A stretch of 64,000 nucleotides of DNA from Pseudomonas sp. ERMR1:02. Its GTDB lineage: Bacteria > Pseudomonadota > Gammaproteobacteria > Pseudomonadales > Pseudomonadaceae. The notes beneath the pieces were generated by a model. The model had not been told where the DNA came from. It saw nothing but the letters and a program-made list of their open reading frames with translations, and did not search any database. The stretch is from assembly GCF_002277815.1 (NCBI RefSeq), contig NZ_NKJI01000002.1, positions 310,001 through 374,000 on the forward strand. The letters run 5' to 3'. Within the stretch, counting starts at the first letter, position 1; every line of letters begins with the position of its first letter. A program made the position numbers and the translations under genes. Of this stretch, positions 1 through 9,389 are shown piece after piece.

Positions 1-2
1 GG

Positions 3-557
3 TTCTTTGCTGTCGACAAGATGAACGAGGGTCCATTCCCCGAGCATTACGAGCCGTTCGAGACGCCGATCGGCATCAATCCGCTGCACCCGCAAAACAA
101 GAAAGCCACCAGCAACCCGGCGGCGCGGATCTTCGATTCGGTGTGGGATACCCTCGGCGTGGCCAAGGATTACCCGTACGCCGCCACCAGTTATCGGTTG
201 ACCGAGCATTTCCACTTCTGGAGCAAGCACTGCAAGCTCAATGCGATTGCCCAGCCCGAGCAATTCGTCGAAATCGGCGAGGTGCTGGCCAAGGAGAAAG
301 GCATCGTCGCCGGTGACCGCGTACGGGTCAGTAGCAAGCGCGGGCACATCGAGGCGGTGGCAGTGGTGACGAAGCGGATCCGGCCGTTGCAGGTCAACAA
401 TCAAGTGGTGCACCAGATCGGCATTCCGCTGCACTGGGGCTTTACCGGGCTGACGCGCCACGGTTACCTGACCAACACCCTGGTGCCGTTCCTCGGCGAT
501 GGCAACACCCAGACCCCGGAATCCAAGTCATTCCTGGTCAACGTGGAGAAAGTCTAA
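3..557 (+). CDS. fdnG: Formate dehydrogenase major (alpha) subunit, C-terminal part
   Basis: This is the 3' end of the catalytic subunit of a membrane-bound formate dehydrogenase, which oxidises formate to CO2 at a molybdopterin centre in the periplasm. The reading frame is open from the first bases of the window, so the start, the signal peptide and the expected selenocysteine UGA codon lie upstream and cannot be seen. The visible part is the molydopterin dinucleotide-binding C-terminal domain, recognisable from the run GPFPEHYEPFETPIG, the segment on guideline residues GDRVRVSSKRGHIEAVAVVT and the closing HWGFTGLTRHGYLTNTLVPF. The stop is directly followed by the beta-subunit ATG. The downstream selA, selB and tRNA-Sec genes support a selenocysteine-type enzyme. 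fdnG and fdoG cannot be told apart here. Confidence 0.93.
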   Translation, partial: FFAVDKMNEGPFPEHYEPFETPIGINPLHPQNKKATSNPAARIFDSVWDTLGVAKDYPYAATSYRLTEHFHFWSKHCKLNAIAQPEQFVEIGEVLAKEKGIVAGDRVRVSSKRGHIEAVAVVTKRIRPLQVNNQVVHQIGIPLHWGFTGLTRHGYLTNTLVPFLGDGNTQTPESKSFLVNVEKV

Positions 558-1517
558 ATGGCCAGCCAAGACATTATTGCCCGCTCGGCCACCACCACCG
601 TGCCCTCATCGGTGCGCGACCAGGAAGAAGTCGCCAAGCTGATCGACACCACCAAATGCATCGGCTGCAAAGCCTGTCAGGTCGCCTGCTCGGAATGGAA
701 CGAATTGCGCGACGATGTCGGTCACAACCTCGGCACCTACGACAACCCGCAAGACCTCAGCGCAGAAACCTGGACCCTGATGCGCTTCACCGAACACGAA
801 ACCGACGCCGGCAACCTGGAATGGCTGATCCGCAAGGACGGTTGCATGCACTGCGCCGAGCCAGGTTGCCTGGCCGCATGCCCCAGCCCCGGGGCGATCA
901 TCAAGCACGCCAATGGCATCGTCGATTTCAATCAGGACCATTGCATCGGCTGCGGCTATTGCATCACCGGTTGCCCGTTCAACATTCCGCGCATTTCGCA
1001 AAAAGACCATAAAGCCTACAAATGCACGCTGTGTTCTGACCGGGTGGCGGTGGGGCTGGAGCCGGCCTGCGTGAAAACCTGTCCGACCGGGGCCATCGTG
1101 TTCGGCACCAAGGAAGACATGAAGGAACATGCCGCCGAACGCATCATCGACCTCAAGAGCCGTGGCTTCGATAACGCCGGTCTATATGACCCGGCAGGCG
1201 TCGGCGGCACCCATGTGATGTATGTGCTGCACCACGCCGACACGCCGACACTGTACGCCGGGTTGCCGAGCGATCCGACCATCAGCCCGCTGGTCGGTCT
1301 GTGGAAAGGCGTCAGCAAACCCCTGGCGTTGCTGGCGATGGGCGCGGCGGTGCTGGCGGGGTTCTTCCACTACGTACGTATCGGGCCGAACCGGGTCGAG
1401 GAAGATGAACACCCGAGTCCGCCAGACACCTCGGTACACGTCGTCGACCCGTCGGTACATATCCATGATCCGCACCTTAATCCACATCAGGATCCACGCG
1501 GGGAGGGCAGGCCATGA
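558..1517 (+). CDS. fdnH: Formate dehydrogenase iron-sulfur (beta) subunit
   Basis: The 319-residue product carries electrons from the catalytic subunit to the cytochrome b subunit through four [4Fe-4S] clusters. Four cysteine groups are visible: C34[10 protein letters not shown], then [27 protein letters not shown] and CTLCSDR followed by [10 protein letters not shown] single hydrophobic segment near residues 250-275 ([17 protein letters not shown]) is the expected C-terminal membrane anchor. The tail after it is rich in His, Asp and Pro. The start codon follows the fdnG stop without a gap and the 3' end overlaps fdnI by four bases, so translation is coupled within one operon. Family length and cluster order match FdnH/FdoH. 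Confidence 0.95.
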   Translation: MASQDIIARSATTTVPSSVRDQEEVAKLIDTTKCIGCKACQVACSEWNELRDDVGHNLGTYDNPQDLSAETWTLMRFTEHETDAGNLEWLIRKDGCMHCAEPGCLAACPSPGAIIKHANGIVDFNQDHCIGCGYCITGCPFNIPRISQKDHKAYKCTLCSDRVAVGLEPACVKTCPTGAIVFGTKEDMKEHAAERIIDLKSRGFDNAGLYDPAGVGGTHVMYVLHHADTPTLYAGLPSDPTISPLVGLWKGVSKPLALLAMGAAVLAGFFHYVRIGPNRVEEDEHPSPPDTSVHVVDPSVHIHDPHLNPHQDPRGEGRP

Positions 1518-2170
1518 GCAACAAAACGATCCTGCGCTACACCGCCAACCAGCGCACCAATCACTGGCTGGTGGCGATTCTTTTTTTCATGGCAGGGTTG
1601 TCGGGGCTGGCGCTGTTTCATCCGGCGTTGTTCTGGTTGAGCAACCTGTTCGGCGGCGGAACGTGGACGCGCATCCTGCACCCCTTCATGGGCGCGCTGA
1701 TGTTCCTGTTGTTTCTCGGCCTGGTGTTCAGGTTCTGGCGCGCCAACTATTTCATCGCCAATGATCGGACGTGGCTGCGGCGCATTGACCGGGTGCTGGT
1801 CAACGATGAAGAGAGCGTGCCACCGGTTGGCAAATACAACGCCGGGCAGAAGCTGCTGTTCTGGACTTTACTGCTGTGCATGTTGGGCTTGCTGTTCACA
1901 GGGCTGGTGATCTGGCGTGCGTATTTCAGCGCGTACTTCGGCATCACGCTCATTCGCTGGGCGATGTTGCTGCACGCACTGGCCGGATTCGTGCTGATCC
2001 TGAGCATCATCGTGCATATCTATGCGGGCATCTGGATCAAGGGTTCGGTCAGCGCCATGCTGCACGGCTGGGTCAGCCGGGCATGGGCGCGCAAACACCA
2101 TGAATTGTGGTATCGGGAAGTCACTCGCGACGAACGTCCCGACCCGCCGTTGAACAAAAAGGGATTGTGA
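1514..2170 (+). CDS. fdnI: Formate dehydrogenase cytochrome b556 (gamma) subunit
   Basis: The 218-residue membrane protein is the quinone-reducing subunit of formate dehydrogenase and holds two b-type hemes. Four hydrophobic helices are visible at roughly residues 18-38, 52-72, 115-135 and 150-175. Likely heme-ligand histidines lie in [18 protein letters not shown] and the last helix ([21 protein letters not shown]). Its ATG overlaps the stop of fdnH (ATGA), which indicates translational coupling. The length and helix layout agree with FdnI/FdoI proteins. fdoI is an equally possible symbol. Confidence 0.94.
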   Translation: MSNKTILRYTANQRTNHWLVAILFFMAGLSGLALFHPALFWLSNLFGGGTWTRILHPFMGALMFLLFLGLVFRFWRANYFIANDRTWLRRIDRVLVNDEESVPPVGKYNAGQKLLFWTLLLCMLGLLFTGLVIWRAYFSAYFGITLIRWAMLLHALAGFVLILSIIVHIYAGIWIKGSVSAMLHGWVSRAWARKHHELWYREVTRDERPDPPLNKKGL

Positions 2171-2171
2171 T

Positions 2172-3098
2172 TTGGCGACCATCCTCGAACCCGGACAAAT
2201 CGAAGCGGCGGCCGGTTCGCCGCCGTTTCTGCACCTGCCCCCGCAGAACTTGTTCAGCCTGCGCGCCGAGCGCCTTGAGTTACTGGCCGAAGGGCACCCG
2301 CTGGCCGATTATCTGCTGCTGCTCGCCGGAGTGTGCCGGGCGCAGCAACAGGTGCTGGACGATCCGCCGTCAAGCGAGCCCCTCGACCGGCAACGCGTCG
2401 AGTTGTGCCTGCAACACGGACTGCCGCCGTTCGCCGCCGATAGCCTGACCCGAGAGGATGAATGGCAGGCGTTTCTCGATGCGTTTTTGCAAACGTATGT
2501 TGTCCCCGATCAACCCGCCGTCACCGAAACCCTCGGCACATTGCGTCAAGCCAGCCCCGGACAACGCCGCGCCTGGGCGGTGGCATTGGTCAGTGGCCAG
2601 TATTCGCTGGTGCCGGCAGCCCTGGTGCCGTTCCTCGGCGCAGCCCTGCAAACGGCCTGGAGCCATTGGCTGCTGAGTACAGCGAATCTGCAACTAATCC
2701 AAGGCCCCGGCCTCAGCCAATGTCCAGCCTGCGGTTCGCCGGCCATGGCCGGGGTGATTCGAAATCGCGGCAAGCACAACGGCTTGCGTTATCTGGTCTG
2801 TTCGTTGTGTGCCTGCGAATGGCACGTGGTGCGGGTCAAGTGCGTGTACTGCGAGCAGAGCAAAGGCCTTGAGTACCTCAGTCTTGAGGATGATCGCCAC
2901 GCCGCCAATCAGGCGCCGTTGCGGGCCGAGATCTGTCCGGGCTGCAATACTTATCTGAAGCTGCTCTATCTGGAAAACGACGCCCACGCCGAAGCCCTGT
3001 CGGCGGATCTGGCCAGCCTGATGCTGGACATGCGCCTGGCCCAGGACGGTTACCAGCGGCTGGCACCGAATCTGTTGCTGGCACCGGGAGACGAGTGA
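2172..3098 (+). CDS. fdhE: Formate dehydrogenase accessory protein FdhE
   Basis: FdhE is a cytoplasmic, rubredoxin-like maturation factor needed for assembly of respiratory formate dehydrogenases. The 308-residue protein shows the family's metal-binding cysteines in its C-terminal half: CPACGSP, CSLCACEW, CVYCEQS and CPGCNTYLK. The start used is TTG at 2172, one base after the fdnI stop. It gives MATILEPGQIEAAAG, which matches how FdhE proteins begin; no ATG lies near. The tight spacing places it as the last gene of the formate dehydrogenase operon before a REP cluster. Confidence in the family is high, and in the exact start moderate. Confidence 0.93.
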   Translation: MATILEPGQIEAAAGSPPFLHLPPQNLFSLRAERLELLAEGHPLADYLLLLAGVCRAQQQVLDDPPSSEPLDRQRVELCLQHGLPPFAADSLTREDEWQAFLDAFLQTYVVPDQPAVTETLGTLRQASPGQRRAWAVALVSGQYSLVPAALVPFLGAALQTAWSHWLLSTANLQLIQGPGLSQCPACGSPAMAGVIRNRGKHNGLRYLVCSLCACEWHVVRVKCVYCEQSKGLEYLSLEDDRHAANQAPLRAEICPGCNTYLKLLYLENDAHAEALSADLASLMLDMRLAQDGYQRLAPNLLLAPGDE

Positions 3099-3150
3099 AC
3101 AGGGTCTACACTCTGGCGCGACGGCCACTGTTTTACGGATGTACTCGTCC

Positions 3151-3295
3151 CCTGTAGGAGCGAGCTCTGCTCGCGATGGTCGTGAACGATAACGCGCCCT
3201 GTCTGAATGATCGCGTCGTCTGGACCTCCATCGCGAGCAGGCTCGCTCCTACAGGGGAACGCATTCAAATGTGGGAGCGAGCTTGCTCGCGATAG
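3151..3295. repeat. Cluster of three REP palindromes
   Basis: Three copies of the Pseudomonas-type REP unit (TGTAGGAGCGAGC and its complement) lie at about 3153-3179 (+), 3228-3254 (-) and 3270-3294 (+). The first two form an inverted pair. They fill most of the 242-base gap between fdhE and selA. They probably separate the formate dehydrogenase mRNA from the sel genes. No gene is seen here. Confidence 0.9.
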
Positions 3296-3340
3296 GGCCG
3301 GGACAGTCACCGCAAATTCCCTGGTATTCCGGAGCGCCTG

Positions 3341-4756
3341 ATGCCCGCAAGCCTTGTCAGCCAAACGCTGCATTTACCTTCCATCGACAGCTTGCTGCGT
3401 CACCCGGCGTGTAGCCCCTTGGCCGAGCGCTATGGGCGCGAGGCGTTGCTGGCGGCCCTGCGGCAATTGCTCGAAGAAGTGCGCGAAAGCGTGCAGCAGG
3501 GCAAAGTTTCAGATGCTGAAACCAGCCCTGAGGTGCTCGCAGGCCGGGTAGCGGAACGCCTGGCCAATCAGCACCGTAGCCACGTGCGCCGCGTGTTCAA
3601 CCTCACTGGCACCGTATTGCACACCAATCTGGGCCGCGCCTTGCTGCCGCAGGAAGCCATCGACGCCGTGGAAATGGCCGCGCGCTATCCGCTGAATCTG
3701 GAATTCAACCTGCACAGCGGCAAGCGCGGTGACCGCGACGATCTGATCGAAGGCCTGATCCGCGAGCTGACCGGTGCCGAAGCGGTGACCGTGGTCAACA
3801 ACAACGCCGCCGCAGTACTGCTGACGCTCAACAGCTTGGGCGCGCGCAAGGAAGGCATCATTTCCCGGGGCGAGCTGATCGAAATCGGCGGCGCCTTTCG
3901 TATTCCCGACATCATGGCCCGCGCCGGGGTGAAGCTGCACGAAGTCGGCACCACCAACCGCACCCATGCCCATGACTACGAAGCGGCCATCGGCCCGCGC
4001 AGTGGCCTGGTGATGCGCGTGCATGCGAGCAATTACAACATTCAGGGTTTCACCACAAGCGTGCCCACGGCGCAGCTGGCGCTACTGGCGCATCAACACG
4101 GCTTGCCGCTGCTCGAAGACCTGGGCAGTGGCAGCCTGCTGGACCTCACACGCTGGGGCCTGCCCGCCGAACCGACGGTGCGTCAGGCCTTGCTCGATGG
4201 GGCGGACATCGTCACCTTCAGCGGTGACAAATTGCTCGGTGGCCCGCAGGCCGGATTGATTGTCGGGCGCCAGGAGCTGATCTCACGGATCAAGAAAAAC
4301 CCGCTGAAACGTGCGCTGCGGGTCGACAAGCTGACCCTGGCCGCCCTTGAAGCGGTGTTGGGCCTGTACCGCAATCCGGATCGATTGGCCGAACGGTTGC
4401 CGAGCCTGCGCCTGCTGACGCGTCCCCAGACGGACATCCTTGCTCAGGCGCAACGTCTGCAACCGTCGCTGGCGCGTGTGTTAGGCGCTGAGTGGAGCGT
4501 CAGCGCTGTGCCGGCGCTGGGCATGATCGGCAGTGGCAGCCAACCGGTGGCGCGTTTGCCGAGTGCCGCGCTGTGCCTGCGTCCACACAGCTCCAAACGT
4601 CTGCGCGGGCGATGTCTGCATGGGCTGGAGGAATCTTTTCGGGGCTTGCCGATTCCGGTGCTCGGACGCATTGATGATGACGCCCTGTGGCTCGACTTGC
4701 GGCAACTGGACGACGAACCGGCGTGGCTGGCGCAACTCGATCATTTGCACGCTTAA
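3341..4756 (+). CDS. selA: L-seryl-tRNA(Sec) selenium transferase
   Basis: SelA is the PLP enzyme that converts seryl-tRNA(Sec) to selenocysteyl-tRNA(Sec) with selenophosphate. The 471-residue protein has the N-terminal tRNA-binding segment, the [18 protein letters not shown] motif, and the PLP-lysine motif [12 protein letters not shown] with the lysine at about residue 297. Its length is normal for bacterial SelA. It sits 25 bases upstream of selB and is followed by selC, so all three translation components specific to selenocysteine are together. selD is not in the window. ATG 3341 gives the usual [19 protein letters not shown] start. Confidence 0.97.
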   Translation: MPASLVSQTLHLPSIDSLLRHPACSPLAERYGREALLAALRQLLEEVRESVQQGKVSDAETSPEVLAGRVAERLANQHRSHVRRVFNLTGTVLHTNLGRALLPQEAIDAVEMAARYPLNLEFNLHSGKRGDRDDLIEGLIRELTGAEAVTVVNNNAAAVLLTLNSLGARKEGIISRGELIEIGGAFRIPDIMARAGVKLHEVGTTNRTHAHDYEAAIGPRSGLVMRVHASNYNIQGFTTSVPTAQLALLAHQHGLPLLEDLGSGSLLDLTRWGLPAEPTVRQALLDGADIVTFSGDKLLGGPQAGLIVGRQELISRIKKNPLKRALRVDKLTLAALEAVLGLYRNPDRLAERLPSLRLLTRPQTDILAQAQRLQPSLARVLGAEWSVSAVPALGMIGSGSQPVARLPSAALCLRPHSSKRLRGRCLHGLEESFRGLPIPVLGRIDDDALWLDLRQLDDEPAWLAQLDHLHA

Positions 4757-4780
4757 TTACAAACAGGAGGGCCGAGCAGG

Positions 4781-6688
4781 GTGATTGTCGGCACCGCAGG
4801 GCACATCGACCACGGCAAGACTGCGTTGCTCCAGGCCTTGACCGGGCAGGCCGGGGATCGGCGCCGGGAAGAGCGCGAGCGCGGCATGACCATCGACCTC
4901 GGCTATCTCTATGCCGCGCTGGAACCGGGCGCGGCCCTGACCGGTTTCATCGACGTTCCAGGTCATGAACGCTTTACTCATAACATGCTTGCCGGGGCGC
5001 AGGGCATCGATCTGGTGCTGCTGGTGGTGGCCGCCGATGACGGCGTGATGCCGCAGACCCGGGAACATCTGGCCATCGTCGAACTGCTGGGCATCCCTCG
5101 GGCGCTGGTGGCCATCAGTAAATGCGACCGGGTCGAACCGTCGCGGGTGCAAGCCGTACGCGGGCAGATCTCAAACCTGTTGGCGCCCGGCCCTTATGCC
5201 GGTGCGCCGTTGATTGCGCTGTCGAGCGTGACCGGGGAGGGCATCGAAACCCTGCGTGAGGCCTTGCTGAATGCGCAGCGTGAAGTGCTGCAACGCAGCC
5301 TCGACGGTGGATTTCGTCTGTGGATCGATCGGGCGTTCAGCGTGGCTGGCGCGGGTATCGTGGTCACCGGTACGGCGCTGTCGGGCCAGGTGGCCGTGGG
5401 CGATACGCTGGTGCTCGGTCCCCCTGGCAAACCGGTACGTGTGCGAGGGCTGCACGCGCAGAATAAAGCTGCGCAAACCGCCATGGCCGGGCAGCGTGTC
5501 GCATTGAACCTCAGTGGCGAGCGTCTGGCGCTGGAGCAGATTCATCGTGGTCAGTGGCTGGTGGCCGAGTGGCTGTACGCACCGAGCCAGCGTATCGATA
5601 TCGACCTGCATTTGTTGGCGAGCGAGCCCCGCGCCGTCGAGCACTTTCAGCCGGTACACGTGCATGTCGGCACTCAGGATGTGACCGGTCGAGTGGCCTT
5701 GCTGGAAGGCTCCAGCCTGGCGCCGGGAGAGCGGATGTTCGCGCAAGTCCTGCTGAATGCGCCGGTGCAGGTCGTGAGGGGCGATCCGTTGATCCTGCGC
5801 GACCAGAGCGCGCAACGTACCCTTGGCGGCGGACGGGTACTCGACCCGTTCGCACCCACCCGGCAGCGCCGCAGTCTGGAGCGAATCGCACAATTACAGG
5901 CACTGACCCACGCCACGAATCTGGAGGAGATCCTGCCGGCGTTACTGGCAAACAGCGACACCGGACTCGATCCGCAACGCCTGGAGCGCCAGTTCAATCA
6001 TCGGCGCGCAAATTGGATGTTGCCTGAAGAGGTGCGCTTGATCGAGACGCGGCAGGGCCCGGTATTATTCAACGCTACGCGCTGGCAGGCTTTGAAAGTT
6101 GAATTGTTGCAGCATCTGGCGCGCTTTCATGAACTGGAGCCGGATCAAATGGGCCCGGACCGTGATCGCCTGCGCCGCTTCGCCGGGACCGCCCTTGACC
6201 GCCCGACCTTCATCAGCCTGCTCGACGAACTGCTGGCCAGCGGCGCCGTGGTTGCCAGTGGACCATGGCTGCATTTACCCGACCATCAAGTACGCCTGAG
6301 TGAAGAGGACGAAGCACTGTGGCAGCAGTTGCAGCCGCAGTTCGAAGCGGCCGGTTTTGATCCTCCGTGGGTGCGCGAATTGGGGCACGACGAAGTTACC
6401 GTGCGATTGTTGCTACGCAAAATGGCCCGGCTGGGGCTGGTGCATCAGGTGGTGCGCGACCTGTTTTACACTGACTCTATGATTCGTCGTCTGGCGGCTA
6501 TGCTGATGCAACTGGCCGACGCCGACCCGGTGATTCAGGTGGCAGCATTTCGCGATACGGTGGGATTGGGGCGCAAACGCAGTATCCAGATTCTTGAGTA
6601 CTTCGACCGGCTTGGGCTGACACGGCGCTTTGGCGACAAACGTCATATCCGGCTGGACAATGCACTGGCCCTGCGAACACGACACTGA
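4781..6688 (+). CDS. selB: Selenocysteine-specific elongation factor
   Basis: SelB is the EF-Tu-like GTPase that brings Sec-tRNA to UGA codons marked by a SECIS hairpin. The GTPase motifs are visible near the start: [10 protein letters not shown] (about residues 7-16), DVPGHERF and SKCD. Beta-barrel domains follow, and the C-terminal half contains the winged-helix repeats that bind SECIS RNA. At 635 residues it is full length. The start is GTG 4781, preceded by AGGAGG 14 bases upstream; the protein begins [13 protein letters not shown] as expected for the family. It lies directly after selA and just before the tRNA-Sec gene. Confidence 0.97.
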   Translation: MIVGTAGHIDHGKTALLQALTGQAGDRRREERERGMTIDLGYLYAALEPGAALTGFIDVPGHERFTHNMLAGAQGIDLVLLVVAADDGVMPQTREHLAIVELLGIPRALVAISKCDRVEPSRVQAVRGQISNLLAPGPYAGAPLIALSSVTGEGIETLREALLNAQREVLQRSLDGGFRLWIDRAFSVAGAGIVVTGTALSGQVAVGDTLVLGPPGKPVRVRGLHAQNKAAQTAMAGQRVALNLSGERLALEQIHRGQWLVAEWLYAPSQRIDIDLHLLASEPRAVEHFQPVHVHVGTQDVTGRVALLEGSSLAPGERMFAQVLLNAPVQVVRGDPLILRDQSAQRTLGGGRVLDPFAPTRQRRSLERIAQLQALTHATNLEEILPALLANSDTGLDPQRLERQFNHRRANWMLPEEVRLIETRQGPVLFNATRWQALKVELLQHLARFHELEPDQMGPDRDRLRRFAGTALDRPTFISLLDELLASGAVVASGPWLHLPDHQVRLSEEDEALWQQLQPQFEAAGFDPPWVRELGHDEVTVRLLLRKMARLGLVHQVVRDLFYTDSMIRRLAAMLMQLADADPVIQVAAFRDTVGLGRKRSIQILEYFDRLGLTRRFGDKRHIRLDNALALRTRH

Positions 6689-6695
6689 TTTTTCA

Positions 6696-6791
6696 GGAAG
6701 GTAATCGCGCCCGGTGGCGCGGCCGGGCTTCAAACCCGGTTGGGGACGGCATCCGTTCCCGGGCAGGTTCGACTCCGGCTACCTTCCGCCA
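6696..6791 (+). tRNA. selC: tRNA-Sec (anticodon TCA)
   Basis: The 96-base gene begins GGAAGGTA and ends TACCTTCC-G-CCA, giving the long 8-bp acceptor stem characteristic of selenocysteine tRNA. The anticodon arm CCGGG-CTTCAAA-CCCGG places TCA at 6730-6732, which reads UGA. A long variable arm (about 6741-6762) and the T loop GGTTCGACTCC are also visible, and CCA is encoded. It lies 7 bases after the selB stop, so it may be co-transcribed with selAB. Confidence 0.96.
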
Positions 6792-6810
6792 TTTTAAGCG
6801 GGCGCGTCTC

Positions 6811-6902
6811 CCTGTAGGAGCCGGCTTGCTGGCGAAGACGGCCGTCCAGTCGACACTTCAGTACCTGATGCACTGCCATCGCCAGCAAGCCGGCTCCTAC
6901 AG
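6811..6902. repeat. Inverted REP pair
   Basis: The left arm CCTGTAGGAGCCGGCTTGC is mirrored by GCAAGCCGGCTCCTACAGG at the right end, with about 40 bases between the cores. This is a classic BIME-like pair of Pseudomonas REPs, sitting between tRNA-Sec and the porin remnant. It can fold into a long hairpin and may serve as a transcription end for the sel operon. Confidence 0.88.
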
Positions 6903-6921
6903 GTCCGCGGCCACTTTGTGC

Positions 6922-7671
6922 TTAAAAAGGCCCGAAGTTCAGCGGGTACTGAATGACCACGTAAACCCTGTCGATGTCATCGCCAGCCTGTGCCGTGTTG
7001 GCCCGGTGCGACACATGGGACACCTGCAGGGACAAACCCTTGGCCGCTCCGGACTGCACGATGTAGTGCAAGTCAATGTCGCGTTCCCAATGTCGCCCGC
7101 CAGCACCCTGCTGCGGCGCAAACTCACCCACTGAAGGATCGAACGGGTTGTAGGCACCGCCCTGGGGGGCGTGGGTACCGTCGATCTGGCTGCCCCTGAC
7201 ATAACGTGTCATGAACTTCAGGCCGGGGATGCCAAACGCGCCAAGATCGAGGTCGTAGCGTGCCTGCCATGAGCGCTCCCCCGCACCATTGAAGTCGGCA
7301 TACTTGATCGAGTTGGCAAGGTAGATCGAGTCACCGCCGACGAAATCGAACGGTGTGTCGCCATCGATTTTTTGATAAGCCAAGGTGAATGCATGCGCCT
7401 CGACGGTGTATTTGCCCGACAGGCTGAACGCGGTGTTATCGAGAGCGCCCGCCAGCGCCTGGCCGGTGTCCCGCGTGTGGTAGAGGTTGGCATCCAGGAA
7501 CCATCGGGACTGCTTCAAGTGCAGATTTGCGTAGTACTGATGCCAAGTGTCGGTCAGCTCCGAGGCATAGAGGGCACCGCCCAAGGGGCTCTGCGTAAAC
7601 AGATCGGCGCCCAGAAACGAGATGCCGCCCGCTTCGGTATTGGCCCCGTACCCGAAAAAATTGCCCTTGGC
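6922..7671 (-). pseudogene. OprD-family outer membrane porin, 5'-truncated remnant
   Basis: Reading leftwards, the frame is open from 7671 to the TAA at 6922 and encodes about 249 residues of the C-terminal part of an OprD-type 18-stranded porin. Recognisable segments are NFFGYGANTEAGG, FLDANLYHTRDTG, GDSIYLANSIKY, the periplasmic-turn motif LGAFGIPGLKFMTRYVRG and the terminal beta-strand YVVIQYPLNFGPF, which ends in Phe as outer membrane proteins do. Full OprD proteins have about 420 residues, and the signal peptide and first half are missing. An in-frame TAG (7672-7674) and REP-type sequence lie immediately at the break, so the deletion probably occurred through the repeats. It is almost certainly non-functional. 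Confidence 0.85.
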
Positions 7672-8183
7672 CTACGAGCCGACCTGACTCTCGCGGATGT
7701 ACCCAATTCAAATGTAGGAGTGAGCCTGCTCGCGATGGCTGCGTGTCAGGCGACGTATTTTTTTGGTGTACATATCCATTCCTGCAGTAACGGCCACTAA
7801 TGGTTTCGCCCTGACGGCGAGTCACTTGGAAGAGTCTGTAGGAGCGAAGCTTGCTCCGGGCGGCGTTCCGACGAAAAACGCCCAGGCAACGCGGTCATCC
7901 AGACAGCACGCGTTATCGTTGACGTCCATCGCGAGCAAGCATCGCTCCTACAGAGAACCTCCACTCGGCCTCTCGATGGGGGCAAGAAGATCAAAAACCA
8001 GATCAACAGCCAAAGCGAGGCGGCCTGACAGCCGACCTGATTGTTGCGGATGTACCCGGTTCAAATGTGGGAGCTGGCTTGTCGGAGCGCCGCATCGCAG
8101 CGAAAGCGGTGGGTCAGTCAATAAAGATGTTGAATGATAAACCGCCTTCGCTGCGGTGGGCGTTCCGACAAGCCAGCTCCTAC
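7672..8183. repeat. REP and composite-repeat region
   Basis: This 625-base gene-free gap holds REP units at 7713-7738, 7837-7860 and 7926-7953. It also has one copy of a 32-base element (GTACATATCCATTCCTGCAG onward, 7768-7799) that recurs four times at 22.3-23.8 kb. Finally there is a long inverted repeat at 8067-8183 with arms of about 43 bases. Short open frames here are repeat-encoded and not credible genes. Confidence 0.85.
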
Positions 8184-8296
8184 CGAATGGTGTCGTGGCC
8201 GGGTACGGAGCCATTCCATCCCATCCAAACCCTAATGAGCGTCTATGCTGGGCAAACCAACTCCCTATCTTCGCAATGAACTGCCAGGAGACACCC

Positions 8297-9382
8297 ATGG
8301 TGCCCATTCCGCTCACAGAGAAGACCTGGTCCCGCGGGTTGCTCGACGTCCTGATCCGCGCCGGCCTGATTCTGGTGCTGGTGCTGTTCTGCTTTCAAAT
8401 ATTCAGTCCCTTCCGCGACTTGATGCTGTGGTCTGTGATCCTGGCCATCACGCTTTACCCGTTGCAGAAAAGGCTCACGGGGCCGTTGGGACACAAGGAA
8501 GGACGGATCGCGACGCTGATCATACTGGTGGCCATCGTGATCCTCATGGTGCCGATCTACCTGTTGGGCACCTCGATTGCCGATTCGGTGCAAAACACCA
8601 TGGATATCGTCAGGAATGAAGGTATCAATATTCCCCCGCCGGCCGACTCCGTGGCCGGGTGGCCGTTGATAGGCAAGCCGATATCGGCGATCTGGCAGCA
8701 GGCGGCCACCGATCTTCCCGGCCTGACCGCCAAATACATTCCGCAAATCAAAGGCGTCAGCCTGACCCTGCTGGGCAAGCTGGCCGGTGTCGGAATGGGT
8801 TTTCTCACCTTTATCTTCGCGCTGATCATCGCCGGGATTTTCATGGCCTACGGTGAAGCCGGCAGTCGCGCCTCGGTGCAGATCGCGTCGCGGGTCAGCG
8901 GCCCGGAGAGAGGGCCGAAAATCGCCGCGCTGTGCACCGCAACGATCCGCGCTGTGGCTCTCGGGGTGGTCGGCATCGCCTTCATCCAGATGCTGCTGGT
9001 GGGCGTGGGATTTGTGTTCAAGGGCATTCCCGGCGCCGGGCTGCTCGCGCTGGCGGTGCTATTGCTGGGCATCATGCAACTGCCGGTAACGGTGATTACG
9101 ATACCAGTGATTGTCTATGTCTTCGCCACGGAGGGCGCCAGCACGACGACCATCGTATTCGCCGTCTACGTTTTTGTTGCCGGTCTGGTGGACAACGTAC
9201 TCAAGCCGTTGCTGCTGGGACGCGGCGTCGACGTGCCGATGCCGGTGATACTTATCGGCGCCCTGGGCGGCATGGTCACCGGCGGCATCATCGGCTTGTT
9301 CATCGGTCCGGTGGTGCTTGCGCTCGGCTACCAATTGTTCTGGCAATGGGTGGAGGCTCGACCGCAGGAAGACACGCTATAA
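8297..9382 (+). CDS. AI-2E family (PerM-like) transporter
   Basis: The product is a polytopic inner membrane protein of the AI-2E exporter family (formerly UPF0118), whose members are reported to export autoinducer-2, to act as permeases or to work as Na+/H+ antiporters. The 361 residues show a hydrophobic pair near the N-terminus (LILVLVLFCFQIF and LWSVILAITLYPLQ), a polar periplasmic section, and a C-terminal set of helices with the family hallmark GxPxxxL-like regions (FKGIPGAGLLALAVLLLGIMQ, PVILIGALGGMVTGGIIGLF). The ATG at 8297 was chosen because CCAGGAG lies 6 bases before it. An in-frame ATG at 8276 has no such site. The gene is convergent with the LysR gene, 7 bases apart. Confidence 0.87.
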   Translation: MVPIPLTEKTWSRGLLDVLIRAGLILVLVLFCFQIFSPFRDLMLWSVILAITLYPLQKRLTGPLGHKEGRIATLIILVAIVILMVPIYLLGTSIADSVQNTMDIVRNEGINIPPPADSVAGWPLIGKPISAIWQQAATDLPGLTAKYIPQIKGVSLTLLGKLAGVGMGFLTFIFALIIAGIFMAYGEAGSRASVQIASRVSGPERGPKIAALCTATIRAVALGVVGIAFIQMLLVGVGFVFKGIPGAGLLALAVLLLGIMQLPVTVITIPVIVYVFATEGASTTTIVFAVYVFVAGLVDNVLKPLLLGRGVDVPMPVILIGALGGMVTGGIIGLFIGPVVLALGYQLFWQWVEARPQEDTL

Positions 9383-9389
9383 CTCAAGT

